From contig JAPLHX010000284.1 of NCBI GenBank assembly GCA_026389415.1, positions 1 to 11,225 on the forward strand: DNA of 11,225 nucleotides, read 5' to 3'. Below, in pieces: positions 1 through 6,609 of the stretch (position 1 is the first letter of the stretch; each line of letters begins with the position of its first letter). A program made the translations under genes and the position numbers. The notes under the pieces are model-generated. The model did no database searches. It was not told the DNA's origin and was given only the letters and a program-made list of their open reading frames with translations. This stretch comes from Coprothermobacterota bacterium. Its GTDB lineage: Bacteria; Caldisericota; JANLFM01.

Positions 1-105
1 CGTTTCTGCACGGAATGCGCTGATTTTCCCTGCCTGGAGTTGAAAAAAATGGTTGGGGCGGACCCCCGCTGGTTGGAGCAACAAGCCAAGCTCCCACTGG
101 CATAA
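1..105 (+). CDS. C-terminal fragment of a Cys-rich protein (DUF3795-like), cut by window edge
   Basis: The frame beginning at base 1 is open to a TAA at 103-105 and gives a 34-residue tail. It starts RFCTECADFPCLELKK, with a Cys-X2-Cys-X4-Cys spacing followed by a basic/hydrophobic helix. This pattern resembles the Cys-rich end of DUF3795-type small metal-binding proteins, where a C-x-x-C-x-x-(F/Y)-P-C segment is typical. The family assignment is inference from one short motif. The 5' part lies outside the window, so neither start nor true length can be judged. It could also be a chance open frame. Confidence 0.4.
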   Translation, partial: RFCTECADFPCLELKKMVGADPRWLEQQAKLPLA

Positions 106-184
106 GCGGAAAAAGGACAAAAGGGGACAGGCTTCCTACCAATTGTCAGCCTCCAAAAGCCATGCTCGGCTCCCTTTCTGGCGC

Positions 185-240
185 AGAAATGGGTACAGGC
201 ACTTTTTCCAAAGGCAGAAAACGAGCCAGTCCCCATTTCT
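185..240. repeat. Imperfect REP-like palindrome (hairpin)
   Basis: Bases 185-209 (AGAAATGGGTACAGGCACTT and following) and 216-240 (ending GCCAGTCCCCATTTCT) are reverse complements at 20 of 25 positions, separated by a 6-base loop. A further GGGGACAGGCT at 122-132 is inverted relative to AGCCAGTCCCC at 223-233 with one mismatch. Short palindromes carrying a GGGGAC(A/T)GGCT core are the kind of element associated with Y1/REP transposases. No transposase gene is visible here. The stretch 106-378 holds no convincing gene. TAGTCCCCATTTCTA at 2092-2106 looks like a partial copy of one arm. Confidence 0.55.
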
Positions 241-378
241 CCGATCGGGTTGAAACCGAGGCTGGTAGGTCAGATGCAACTTCACCTTGAGGATGCCCCA
301 CCGCCCACACAGCGATGGGCCTCGTTGGCATCGGCAAAGGTCAGCATTTACTGGTTCTCTCCCAGCCCCTTGGGGGAT

Positions 379-1689
379 TCAACGGACCCAACCGCTACCG
401 GTGGCAAAGGCATAATACAGGGGCAAAAACATCAATTTCTGTTCCGGTAGTTCGGCATAGGGTGCCATGGAAAGGACAATCCCCTTGGGGCTCTGTGGAT
501 ACGTCCGGAGAAATAGATGCAAGCTCCGCAGTCTCCCAGCGGCGCCACTCTTGACCTCCACTGGGCAAATGGCTCCCTCTTGAACGCTCAAATAATCCAC
601 TTCTGCGCTACTGCCCCTTGCCTCGCGGGACCAATAGTACAGTTCCTCCTGACCTGTGCTTGCCATTTCCTGCCCCACAAATTGCTCTGCCAAGGCGCCC
701 TGGTAAATATCCAGCAAGTCTGCCTTGCCATATTCCGTTTCCAAAGCCAACCCGCAGAGGCTCTGCATCAGCCCGACGTCGACAAACACGGCCTTGAACT
801 TGTGCCGCGAAGCGGAATACCCCAACGGGAGACCGGTCGGATTTGTGGCGCTGACGTTGTGAAAAAGGCGGGCAAAGCCAAGAACTTCGAACGCTCTCTT
901 GGCTGTAGGCGGCGTGCCCTGGTCGGACAACGCCGCATATTTGACTTGATGACCGACGTTGCGCGCGATGCTCTTTAGCACGGCCTCCAAAACCCGTGGA
1001 TCCACTCGGGGTCGGTATTTGGCAAAGTCTTGCCGGAAGGCGGTCAGTAGGTTTGTCTGGATGTCTAACGCTTCCCGCAGACGACGGGACCGGGCGTAGG
1101 AGAGCACGCATTCCGGCATCCCTCCTACGAACAGATACTGGCGCAGTTCTTGCAGTAAGCTGGCATGTACGCTATCGGAAAGCCTGTGCGGCGAGGAGAG
1201 GACAATCTCTGCGGCTCGTTGTCTCCCCAAGGCCAGCAAGAACTCGGCAAAATTCAAAGGCGCCAAGCTGAGAAATTGAACGCGGCCCACCGGAAATGAG
1301 AATTCCCGCATCGCGGATTCGAGCAAAGAACCGGCTGCAATTACATGGAGTTCCGGTCGTTCCTGGTAGAGATATCGCAGAGCCAGGATCGCTTTAGGGC
1401 ACGCTTGGATCTCATCGAAAAAAAGAAGGTCTTGACCGGGTCGGATCTCTGTATTCAGTAGGATTTCCAACTCCGACAGAATCCGGTCCGCCACCAAGTC
1501 CTGGGTGAATACACCGTGCCAGTCAGGTCTCTGCTCGAGGTCAATCCGGTGAACACGATCAAAGTGTTGGCGGCCGAAATCGAGGATCGTCCAGGTTTTG
1601 CCCACCTGGCGGGCGCCGCGTACTAGCAGCGGTTTTCGGTCCGCTTGACCTTTCCATGCGATCAGTTTTTCTTCGATGAAACGTTTCAT
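379..1689 (-). CDS. AAA_14/DUF4143 family ATP-binding protein
   Basis: A complete 436-residue protein with the architecture of the widespread AAA_14 + DUF4143 family of P-loop ATPases. Walker A is GARQVGKT (residues 25-32), Walker B is LLFFDE (88-93), and a sensor-like strand HVIAAGSLLE lies at 115-124, followed by FPVGRV near 132. The DUF4143 part follows: YLFVGGMPE near 186, and a C-terminal EVDYL...CPVEVKSG segment that resembles a degenerate PD-(D/E)XK nuclease core. The length is normal for the family. The ATG at 1689 gives the start; no clear Shine-Dalgarno precedes it, but the bases upstream (1690-1745) are very AT-rich and could hold a promoter. The cellular role of the family is not established; it is common in archaea and accessory bacterial regions and has been suggested to act with toxin-antitoxin or defence loci. 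It stands alone here, next to the repeat field. Confidence 0.93.
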   Translation of the reverse strand: MKRFIEEKLIAWKGQADRKPLLVRGARQVGKTWTILDFGRQHFDRVHRIDLEQRPDWHGVFTQDLVADRILSELEILLNTEIRPGQDLLFFDEIQACPKAILALRYLYQERPELHVIAAGSLLESAMREFSFPVGRVQFLSLAPLNFAEFLLALGRQRAAEIVLSSPHRLSDSVHASLLQELRQYLFVGGMPECVLSYARSRRLREALDIQTNLLTAFRQDFAKYRPRVDPRVLEAVLKSIARNVGHQVKYAALSDQGTPPTAKRAFEVLGFARLFHNVSATNPTGLPLGYSASRHKFKAVFVDVGLMQSLCGLALETEYGKADLLDIYQGALAEQFVGQEMASTGQEELYYWSREARGSSAEVDYLSVQEGAICPVEVKSGAAGRLRSLHLFLRTYPQSPKGIVLSMAPYAELPEQKLMFLPLYYAFATGSGWVR

Positions 1690-1754
1690 AGTTTTTACGA
1701 ATACAAGGTTATTTTGAAATATATATTTTAGAAATGCAAGGGTAACAGAGACAG

Positions 1755-2089
1755 TGACGAGTTGCGAGTGACGAGTGACGAATTACGAGCAAAAGCAAAG
1801 CAGAAGGCAGTAAGGGCAGTTACGAGTTACGAGTTTCGAGTTGCGAGTTACGAGTGGCGAAACACGAGCAAAAGCAAAGCAGAAGGTAATAAAGCAGTTG
1901 CGGGTGACGAGCTAATAATGGCAGTTTCGCGTGACGAGTCACGACAGTGTCGAGTGGCGAGTTACGAGTGACGAATTACGAGCAAAAGCAAAGCAGAAGG
2001 TAATAAGGGCAGTTTCGCGTGACGAGCTAATAATGGCAGTTTCGCGTGATGAGTCGAGGCAGTGGCGAGTTACGAGTGTCGAGTTGCAA
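1755..2089. repeat. Degenerate tandem repeat array (CGAGTNACGAG units)
   Basis: The stretch is built from GAGTTACGAGTGACGA-like units of about 7-8 bases, punctuated by three copies of a 23-base block beginning ACGAGCAAAAGCAAAG (1785, 1864 and 1978). The second and third blocks begin a longer unit of 114 bases that includes GTGACGAGCTAATAATGGCA at about 1904 and 2018. Similar low-complexity TAACTCGT/CACTCGT repeats occur in intergenic DNA of several bacterial groups. It is not a CRISPR array: spacers are not unique and the unit is too short. A frame across it (1762-1971) is open only because of the repeat and has no family signal. Confidence 0.85.
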
Positions 2090-2150
2090 TTAGTCCCCAT
2101 TTCTAACTGATCCGCGCTCTTTTTTGTCGCCATCCTGCAATGCCCTTTTT

Positions 2151-2240
2151 TCGTCATCCTGAAACGCGCAGCTCACATCCCCGTCATTCCGGCACGCGCA
2201 GCTCACATCCCCGTCATCCTGAGCCGTAGGTGAAGGATCT
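2151..2240. repeat. Three 30-base direct repeats of a CGTCATCCTGA-type element
   Basis: Bases 2151-2180, 2181-2210 and 2211-2240 align as 30-base units starting (T/C)CGTCAT(C/T)C. The first two share ACGCGCAGCTCACATCC at their ends; the third ends GGTGAAGGATCT. A weaker fourth copy, GTCGCCATCCTG, lies just upstream near 2126. GTCATCCTGAG...GAAGGATCT is a recognisable dispersed repeat in many GC-rich bacterial genomes. Confidence 0.75.
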
Positions 2241-2378
2241 GGCCGTTTGCCTTTTAAAGCACCACGTTCAAGGCCAGATTCCTTCGCTTTGCTCGAAGGC
2301 AGGCTTTCGAGGCCAGGCTTTCGAGTCCAGATCCCTTCGCTCCGCTCGAGGGCAGGGCTTCGCTATGCTCAGCATGAC
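2213..2378. repeat. Inverted dispersed element with GTCATCCTGAGC ends
   Basis: GTCATCCTGAGC at 2213-2224 is the reverse complement of GCTCAGCATGAC at 2367-2378 except for one base. Inside these ends, GGATCTGG (2235-2242) is inverted against CCAGATCC (2327-2334). The interior carries near-repeats of CCTTCGCT(T/C)(T/C)GCTCGA (about 2281 and 2335) and AGGCTTTCGAG. The element contains no gene. Its right end lies just before the damaged start of the following HTH gene, so it may have been inserted there. Confidence 0.7.
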
Positions 2379-2446
2379 AAAAAGGGCGCTCTGGGGAAGG
2401 AAAAAAAGTAGCCGATCAGGATTTTGCTAAGCAGCTCGGGAAACGG

Positions 2447-2776
2447 GTGAAAAAGCTGCGGGGAACCCGTGGGCTCAGCCAGTTGAGATTGGTCGAGATG
2501 ATTGGTATTTCCCGCGTCCAGGTTTCCCAGGTAGAGAACGGCACACGAAAACTATCCGCCGATGAAGTTGTTAAGATGGCCAGGGCTCTGAACGTGAACG
2601 GAGACGTTCTGCCGGTGTTGAGCCAGGAACTGGAAGTATCTTTCGACCAGGGTGCTCCTGCCACCATGACACCTGCTGGTCCAATACGGGGAGTCCCGCC
2701 ATTTCCGCTGGAGACGGGAGCAGGCTTGGGAGGTGGTCTATGGAAAATGATTACGAGAGAGGAACGAAGAAGATGA
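2447..2776 (+). CDS. XRE/Cro-type helix-turn-helix protein, 5' end probably lost
   Basis: A DNA-binding HTH of the XRE/Cro type. From the GTG at 2447 the protein has 109 residues. LSQLRLVEMIGISRVQVSQVENG (residues 10-32, shown here only to mark the helices) contains the LSQ...VSQVENG signature, and the domain closes with DEVVKMARALNV near residue 50. The remaining 55 residues are proline/glycine-rich with no known domain. Homology-like sequence continues upstream in frame (DFAKQLGKRVKKLRG, from about 2420), but the frame offers no ATG and runs into the dispersed repeat at 2378. The GTG lies inside helix 1 and has no ribosome binding site. I infer that the original start was removed by the repeat, so the protein may not be made. 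Its partner, if it was an antitoxin, is absent. Confidence 0.6.
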   Translation: MKKLRGTRGLSQLRLVEMIGISRVQVSQVENGTRKLSADEVVKMARALNVNGDVLPVLSQELEVSFDQGAPATMTPAGPIRGVPPFPLETGAGLGGGLWKMITREERRR

Positions 2777-2984
2777 TTAATTGCCGTTTCGCTTCTTTCT
2801 CTGTTTCATGGAAGCTGAGTTGCGCTATGATCGGAGTGACCAGAGAACCTTGAGCAGGTTGGGGTTGGCTGAAGTCATACCACTTGCCTACTCCTACGTA
2901 AGACCGATGCCACGACCCAGAAGTCCGGGTTCCGGCTGCTGGGTTGTCAACTTTCAATGAGCTTACACAGCTTGTCAAGGAGAA

Positions 2985-2989
2985 GGGAG
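2985..2989 (+). promoter_or_regulatory. Ribosome binding site deciding the GTG start at 2995
   Basis: GGGAG lies 5 bases before GTG 2995, with AAGGAG (2977-2982) a little further up. No such signal precedes the alternative in-frame TTG at 2944, and the GTG start gives a clean signal peptide. An out-of-frame ATG overlaps at 2993. Confidence 0.6.
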
Positions 2990-2994
2990 ATAAT

Positions 2995-3417
2995 GTGCTT
3001 AGAGTCATTAAAATCTTCGCTTTATTACTTATAATTTTTATCGGGTTTAACGTACAAGCTGTTTATGGCATGCAAATATTTATAAAGTTTGATTCTGGAA
3101 AAAAGATAACATTGGATGTTGAACCAGGTGATTCTATCGAAAATGTGAAAGCGAAAATACAGGACAAGGAGGGGATTCCGCCGGATCAACAGATATTGTA
3201 TTTCGAGGGAACAGTATTGGAAGATGGGCGCACATTATCAGATTACAATATCCAGAAGGAAAGTACATTGCATTTAGTTCTCAAGCAAAAACCAATTCTA
3301 GCGCCGACCTTATCAATATTTGGCCTATTGTGTTTAATTACATTAATTCTGATCTTTTCCGTTTTCTCAATAATAAGAAGAAGAGACAAGAAACCGGAAA
3401 GTAATGAAAATAGTTAG
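2995..3417 (+). CDS. Exported ubiquitin-like protein with C-terminal membrane/sorting tail
   Basis: A 140-residue protein in three parts. Residues 1-25 form a signal peptide: basic VLRVIK, then a hydrophobic IFALLLIIFIGFNV, and a possible cleavage site after AVYG that would leave the ubiquitin Met at the N-terminus. Residues 26-96 are a ubiquitin fold matching eukaryotic ubiquitin at 58 of the first 71 positions by hand alignment, including the exact block ENVKAKIQDKEGIPPDQQ and LEDGRTLSDYNIQKESTLHL. Residues 97-140 carry PTLS (104-107), a ~20-residue hydrophobic helix, RRR (128-130) and a polar end, resembling an IPTL-CTERM-type sorting tail. The terminal Gly-Gly is missing (LKQKPI follows Leu71) and Leu8, Ile44 and Lys48 are changed to Asp, Tyr and Thr, so conjugation and usual ubiquitin-receptor binding are unlikely. 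The gene is far more AT-rich than its neighbours, suggesting transfer. No E1/E2/E3 or deubiquitinase gene is present. The function is unknown. Confidence 0.88.
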   Translation: MLRVIKIFALLLIIFIGFNVQAVYGMQIFIKFDSGKKITLDVEPGDSIENVKAKIQDKEGIPPDQQILYFEGTVLEDGRTLSDYNIQKESTLHLVLKQKPILAPTLSIFGLLCLITLILIFSVFSIIRRRDKKPESNENS

Positions 3418-3424
3418 CAAGACA

Positions 3425-3450
3425 GTGTAGTGGACTCCGCTAAACTACAC
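3425..3450. repeat. Inverted repeat downstream of the ubiquitin gene
   Basis: GTGTAGT (3425-3431) and ACTACAC (3444-3450) are exact reverse complements. An alternative inner stem, TAGTGG/CCGCTA (3429-3434 and 3438-3443), closes on an ACT triloop with one G-T pair. It begins 8 bases after the stop codon. There is no T run, so a simple rho-independent terminator is not supported. It could be a terminator remnant or the end of a lost mobile element. Confidence 0.4.
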
Positions 3451-3473
3451 CGCTGATTTTGGCTGTTATGCCC

Positions 3474-3503
3474 TTGAATATTTCGCGGCCATGGAGTTAT
3501 ATG
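3474..3503 (+). promoter_or_regulatory. Possible sigma-70-type promoter for the C11 lipoprotein
   Basis: TTGAAT (3474-3479) and TATATG (3498-3503) are 18 bases apart, each matching four of six consensus positions, about 90 bases before the ATG at 3592. This is weak evidence alone; the position is plausible because the upstream gene has a different composition and is separated by 174 bases. Confidence 0.3.
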
Positions 3504-3591
3504 TACTAACCAAGGCTGAACGGCCACACAGATCAACCCGCTGTTGACGGGCGGCATGGCATCATGCGGACGGACGGAAAGGAGGGTTTCC

Positions 3592-5877
3592 ATGGTGGAA
3601 TCTCGTAGGGGCCATCGATGGATGTCGATTGCAGCCGTACTGGTGGTGATCCTTTTTCTCACTTCCTGCGGCGGGGACGGCACAGGATATCCCATTCCGG
3701 GGGATCCCCTCTCCACCGAAAGCCCATCTCCACCCGATGAACCCACGCCGACTGCAGAGCCCTCCCCCACTGACGAACCATCGCCCACCGGGGAACCCTC
3801 CGCCTCACCTTCGCCCGACGAGAACCTGACCGGCCAAACTTGGACGGTGATGCTTTACTTCGATTTGCGCGACGAGATCACGGAGAAATGGAGCCTTTTC
3901 GACGTCAACGAGGCGGAGTCCATCGGTTCCGACGACCGGGTGCGGATCGTAGCCCAGGTGGCCCGCTATTCTGGCGGCAACACCGCCGATGGTGACTGGT
4001 CCGGCGCCCGCCGCTACCTGCTGCAGTCAGATGACGATATGGAGGCGATTCGCTCACCCGTGTTGACCGACCTGGGCCAAGTGAACATGGCCGACGAGGA
4101 TACTCTGGTGGATTTCGTGCAGTGGTCGGCCCAAAACTACCCGGCGGATCACTATGCGCTGGTGATGCTGGACCACGGTGCGGGCTGGCCCGGTGGCTAC
4201 CTGGATCGCGACAGCGGCGGGATCGGCCGGGATAACATCGCCCTGGCCGAACAGCGGGGGGATCTGCTGTTTACGATGGAGATCGGCCGCGCCCTGGAGC
4301 GGCTTCGCCAAGCCGGGCTGCCATCCCTGGATCTGATCGGTTTCGACGCCTGCCTGATGGCCAGCCTGGAGGTGTTTGCGGAAGTGGCGCCTTATGCCCG
4401 CTACGCGGTGGCGTCCCAGAACGTGGAGAACAGTTCCACCGCCTGGGCGTACGCCGCCTGGCTGAAGGACCTGAAAGAAGATCCCGATACCTACGGCAAC
4501 CATCCGGACCTGTTAGCGATTTCAGCCGTGGGCCATTTCGTGACGGACGATCGCCGCTTCGAAGACGCCTACAGCCTGTACGCCTTTGGCATCATGACGG
4601 ATCGGGAAGAGGCGATCCAGTTCGTGCGCGACGGCGGCAGCACCCTCTCCGCGGTGGACCTGGCGGCGCTGCCGACAGTGCTGGAGCGGTTAAACCAACT
4701 CGCCGAGCAACTGGTCAACGTTGACCAAAGCCTGGTGGCCAAAGCACGGCAGGACGCGCTGGCGTTCGGCACTTTCTTCAGCAAGGAGGCTCCGCCCGCC
4801 TATCTGGACCTGGTCAGTTTTGCCCGGTTGGTGAAGGACAGCACGGGTGATGCCGGAGTAACCCAGGCCGCGGATGCCTTGATCGAAGCGGTGCAACAAG
4901 CCGTGGTGGCCCTTTCAGATGGGGACGCAATCAGCGTGCTGGGAGTCGCCGTGGGTGAACCAACTACCTGTGGCATCAGCCTCTACTTCCCGGTTTCGGA
5001 GATTCTAGCTGACCCCACGGGCGACGTCCGCTCCTACTCCACCGTGGCCAACCGCTTCGGGTACACGACGAACTGGGTGAATTACCTCTTCTTCCATTAC
5101 ACCGGCCAGTCGCTGGGTCCCTCGGAGCCGGTGCCGGACACCTACGCCCTGACCCCGCCCGGGAAGGAGGAGCTGCAACTGGCGCCGGTGCAGCTTTCCA
5201 ACGAGACCGTCACCGCCTCAACGCCGGTTACGCTTCGCAGCAGCATCCAGGGCAGCCGGATCGGCTATGTGTTCTTCTTTGCTGCCCGCTATGTGGAGTC
5301 GGAGCTGAAGATCCATTTGGTTCGCTCGGAGTTCCTGCCCGCGCCGCGGACGAAAGAAATCGGCGGGGTGACGGTGCAGGATTGGGGCCAGGGCGAGGTA
5401 CCCATCTCCTATGCCTGGGACGGGAAACTACCCGCGTTGGTGACCGGCGAGCAGGTGCTGCCGGCCAACTTCGCCCCCGAGCGGTATGCCGCGGATCCCG
5501 CTCAGACGTTGACCTCCGTGGAAGGCACCTATCGTTTCGCGGACGGCTGGGCCGACCTGCCCGCCTCGTTGGTGTTTCGCGGCAACCGGTTGGAGCGGGT
5601 GGAGGTGACCGGCGACGAGACGGGCCAGCAAATGCCGGCCGTGGTGGTCAGTCCGGCGCAGGGAGATACCTTCACCGTGGCCGAACAATGGATGGACTTG
5701 AACGCCTCACCGGACCAGGCCAAGTCGTTGATCCTCGGCGGCAGCATTGCCTTGGGTTACGGTCCCTTGCTGCGGCAGCAGGTCTTGGCCGAGGCCGGAG
5801 TCTATATCGTCGGGTTCATCGCAGCCGACTGGGACGGCAACCTGTACGTGCAGACCAGCGCGGTGCTGGTGCCCTAA
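3592..5877 (+). CDS. Clostripain-related (peptidase C11) lipoprotein
   Basis: A predicted surface cysteine protease of 761 residues. The ATG at 3592 is chosen because AAAGGAGG (3578-3585) lies 6 bases upstream; the longer frame from 3544 has no such signal. The N-terminus is a lipoprotein signal: a basic start, hydrophobic IAAVLVVILF, then LTSC with the lipidated Cys at 26. A linker of PSPTDEP-type repeats (about 41-80) should span the envelope. The C11 domain begins at TWTVMLYFD. The catalytic His is in YALVMLDHGAGW (His195) and the catalytic Cys in LIGFDACLM (Cys254), matching the clostripain His/Cys dyad. C11 enzymes usually cleave after basic residues. The last ~230 residues are probably a beta-rich accessory region of unknown role. 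The gene ends 12 bases from the convergent small-protein cluster. Substrate is unknown. Confidence 0.9.
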   Translation: MVESRRGHRWMSIAAVLVVILFLTSCGGDGTGYPIPGDPLSTESPSPPDEPTPTAEPSPTDEPSPTGEPSASPSPDENLTGQTWTVMLYFDLRDEITEKWSLFDVNEAESIGSDDRVRIVAQVARYSGGNTADGDWSGARRYLLQSDDDMEAIRSPVLTDLGQVNMADEDTLVDFVQWSAQNYPADHYALVMLDHGAGWPGGYLDRDSGGIGRDNIALAEQRGDLLFTMEIGRALERLRQAGLPSLDLIGFDACLMASLEVFAEVAPYARYAVASQNVENSSTAWAYAAWLKDLKEDPDTYGNHPDLLAISAVGHFVTDDRRFEDAYSLYAFGIMTDREEAIQFVRDGGSTLSAVDLAALPTVLERLNQLAEQLVNVDQSLVAKARQDALAFGTFFSKEAPPAYLDLVSFARLVKDSTGDAGVTQAADALIEAVQQAVVALSDGDAISVLGVAVGEPTTCGISLYFPVSEILADPTGDVRSYSTVANRFGYTTNWVNYLFFHYTGQSLGPSEPVPDTYALTPPGKEELQLAPVQLSNETVTASTPVTLRSSIQGSRIGYVFFFAARYVESELKIHLVRSEFLPAPRTKEIGGVTVQDWGQGEVPISYAWDGKLPALVTGEQVLPANFAPERYAADPAQTLTSVEGTYRFADGWADLPASLVFRGNRLERVEVTGDETGQQMPAVVVSPAQGDTFTVAEQWMDLNASPDQAKSLILGGSIALGYGPLLRQQVLAEAGVYIVGFIAADWDGNLYVQTSAVLVP

Positions 5878-5889
5878 CCGACTCTGCCC

Positions 5890-6156
5890 TTAGCGCTGCG
5901 CCTCTTCGCTGGACCAGTAGGCGAAGAACTCCCGCGAGGAAGGAAACTGCTTGCGCCAGGCGGTGAAGTCCTTTTCATTCAAGTATTGCAGCACCACGGG
6001 CTCGTCCCAATCCACGGGCAGGTCTCTGCGGCTGGCGTTGGTCACCTGGAAACGACGGAAACCGGAGCGGAATCCGTACATCTCCTCGCCGCCATCGATC
6101 TCCCATACTGAAAACCCAGCCTTCTGATAGGCCGAAGCCAGGGCTTGCTCGTCCAT
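5890..6156 (-). CDS. Unrecognised 88-residue protein, paralogue 1 of 3
   Basis: I do not recognise this family. It is a small soluble protein with no signal peptide or membrane segment. The ATG at 6156 is preceded by GGGAG 8 bases upstream and by a TATAAT (minus strand, 6192-6187), so the longer open frame up to 6405 is not used. Features shared with its two neighbours are YxxAGFxxW near the start, YGFR in the middle, DWDEPVVLQ (W-D-E-P-V core) and the C-terminal FPSSREFFAYW. The abundant aromatic residues suggest a compact folded domain. It is the most divergent copy (ends SSEEAQR rather than EKE). It lies last in a tandem minus-strand array and converges on the C11 gene. A role cannot be inferred. 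Confidence 0.75.
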   Translation of the reverse strand: MDEQALASAYQKAGFSVWEIDGGEEMYGFRSGFRRFQVTNASRRDLPVDWDEPVVLQYLNEKDFTAWRKQFPSSREFFAYWSSEEAQR

Positions 6157-6186
6157 GATCAAGGCTCCCGTCACAGGTGCTGCCTG

Positions 6187-6192
6187 ATTATA
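6187..6192 (-). promoter_or_regulatory. -10 element of paralogue 1
   Basis: The minus strand reads CTACGGTATAATCAGG here, 30 bases before the ATG at 6156. The same CGGTATAAT context and spacing recur upstream of paralogue 2, and CGATATACTGAG upstream of paralogue 3. No clear -35 element is visible. Confidence 0.5.
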
Positions 6193-6284
6193 CCGTAGAG
6201 CAGAACACCGCACGAGTGTACCCTGGACACCCGTCCAGAGGGGGTCACAGGAGTACAGTGGCAGCGACCACGGTGGAGAGCTGT

Positions 6285-6548
6285 TTAGTGTGGGACTTCT
6301 TTCTCCCAATAGGCGAAGAACTCCCGCGAGGAAGGAAACTCTTTCTTCCAGAACTCCGTCGGATTCTCCCGGTTGGTGAATTGCAGCAGGACGGGTTCGT
6401 CCCACTCCAGGGGTGGATTCAATTCATCCGCACTCGTCAGCAGGTACTGCCTGGGTCCGAGGCGAACGCCTTAGGCCTCGCTGCCGCCGCCCGTGTCCCA
6501 AATCAGAAATCCTGCCGATGCATACGATAAGGCCAAAGGCTGATCCAT
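6285..6548 (-). pseudogene. Paralogue 2 of 3, interrupted by an in-frame TAA
   Basis: Reading from the ATG at 6548, the frame gives MDQPLALSYASAGFLIWDTG and continues to codon 26. That codon is TAA (6471-6473), where both neighbouring copies have the Tyr of YGFR. After the stop the same frame continues with EWDEPVLLQF, then FPSSREFFAYWEKE, and ends at TAA 6285-6287, for 87 sense-plus-stop codons that align along their length with paralogue 3. No frameshift is needed. One base change (TAT/TAC to TAA) therefore explains the break, and the remainder has not visibly decayed. That suggests a recent loss, a sequencing error, or, less likely, stop readthrough. GGAG lies 9 bases before the ATG. Confidence 0.8.
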
Positions 6549-6580
6549 ATCCAGGGCTCCAATGTGAAAGTGATTTCCTC

Positions 6581-6586
6581 ATTATA
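6581..6586 (-). promoter_or_regulatory. -10 element of paralogue 2
   Basis: The minus strand reads CTGCGGTATAATGAGG, 32 bases before the ATG at 6548. It matches the corresponding site of paralogue 1 in sequence and position. Confidence 0.5.
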
Positions 6587-6609
6587 CCGCAGGGAAGGAG
6601 CGAGGAGGC

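Noticed and set aside
1762..1971. Open frame of 69 codons within the tandem array
   Set aside because: Its sequence simply follows the CGAGTNACGAG repeat, there is no ribosome binding site, and no domain is visible.
1755..2089. Possible CRISPR array
   Set aside because: The repeat units are short and degenerate, spacing is irregular, and the intervening sequences are themselves repeats.
2944..2994. TTG 2944 as start of the ubiquitin protein
   Set aside because: No ribosome binding site, and it would place 17 polar residues ahead of the signal peptide; GTG 2995 fits better.
2751..3008. Minus-strand frame between the HTH and ubiquitin genes
   Set aside because: No ribosome binding site, no recognisable domain, and it overlaps the ubiquitin start region; 2777-2984 otherwise shows no gene.
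5382..5966. Plus-strand frame of 194 codons overlapping the C11 gene
   Set aside because: Low-complexity Arg/Gly-rich translation of GC-rich DNA in a shifted frame; the C11 frame is clearly the coding one.
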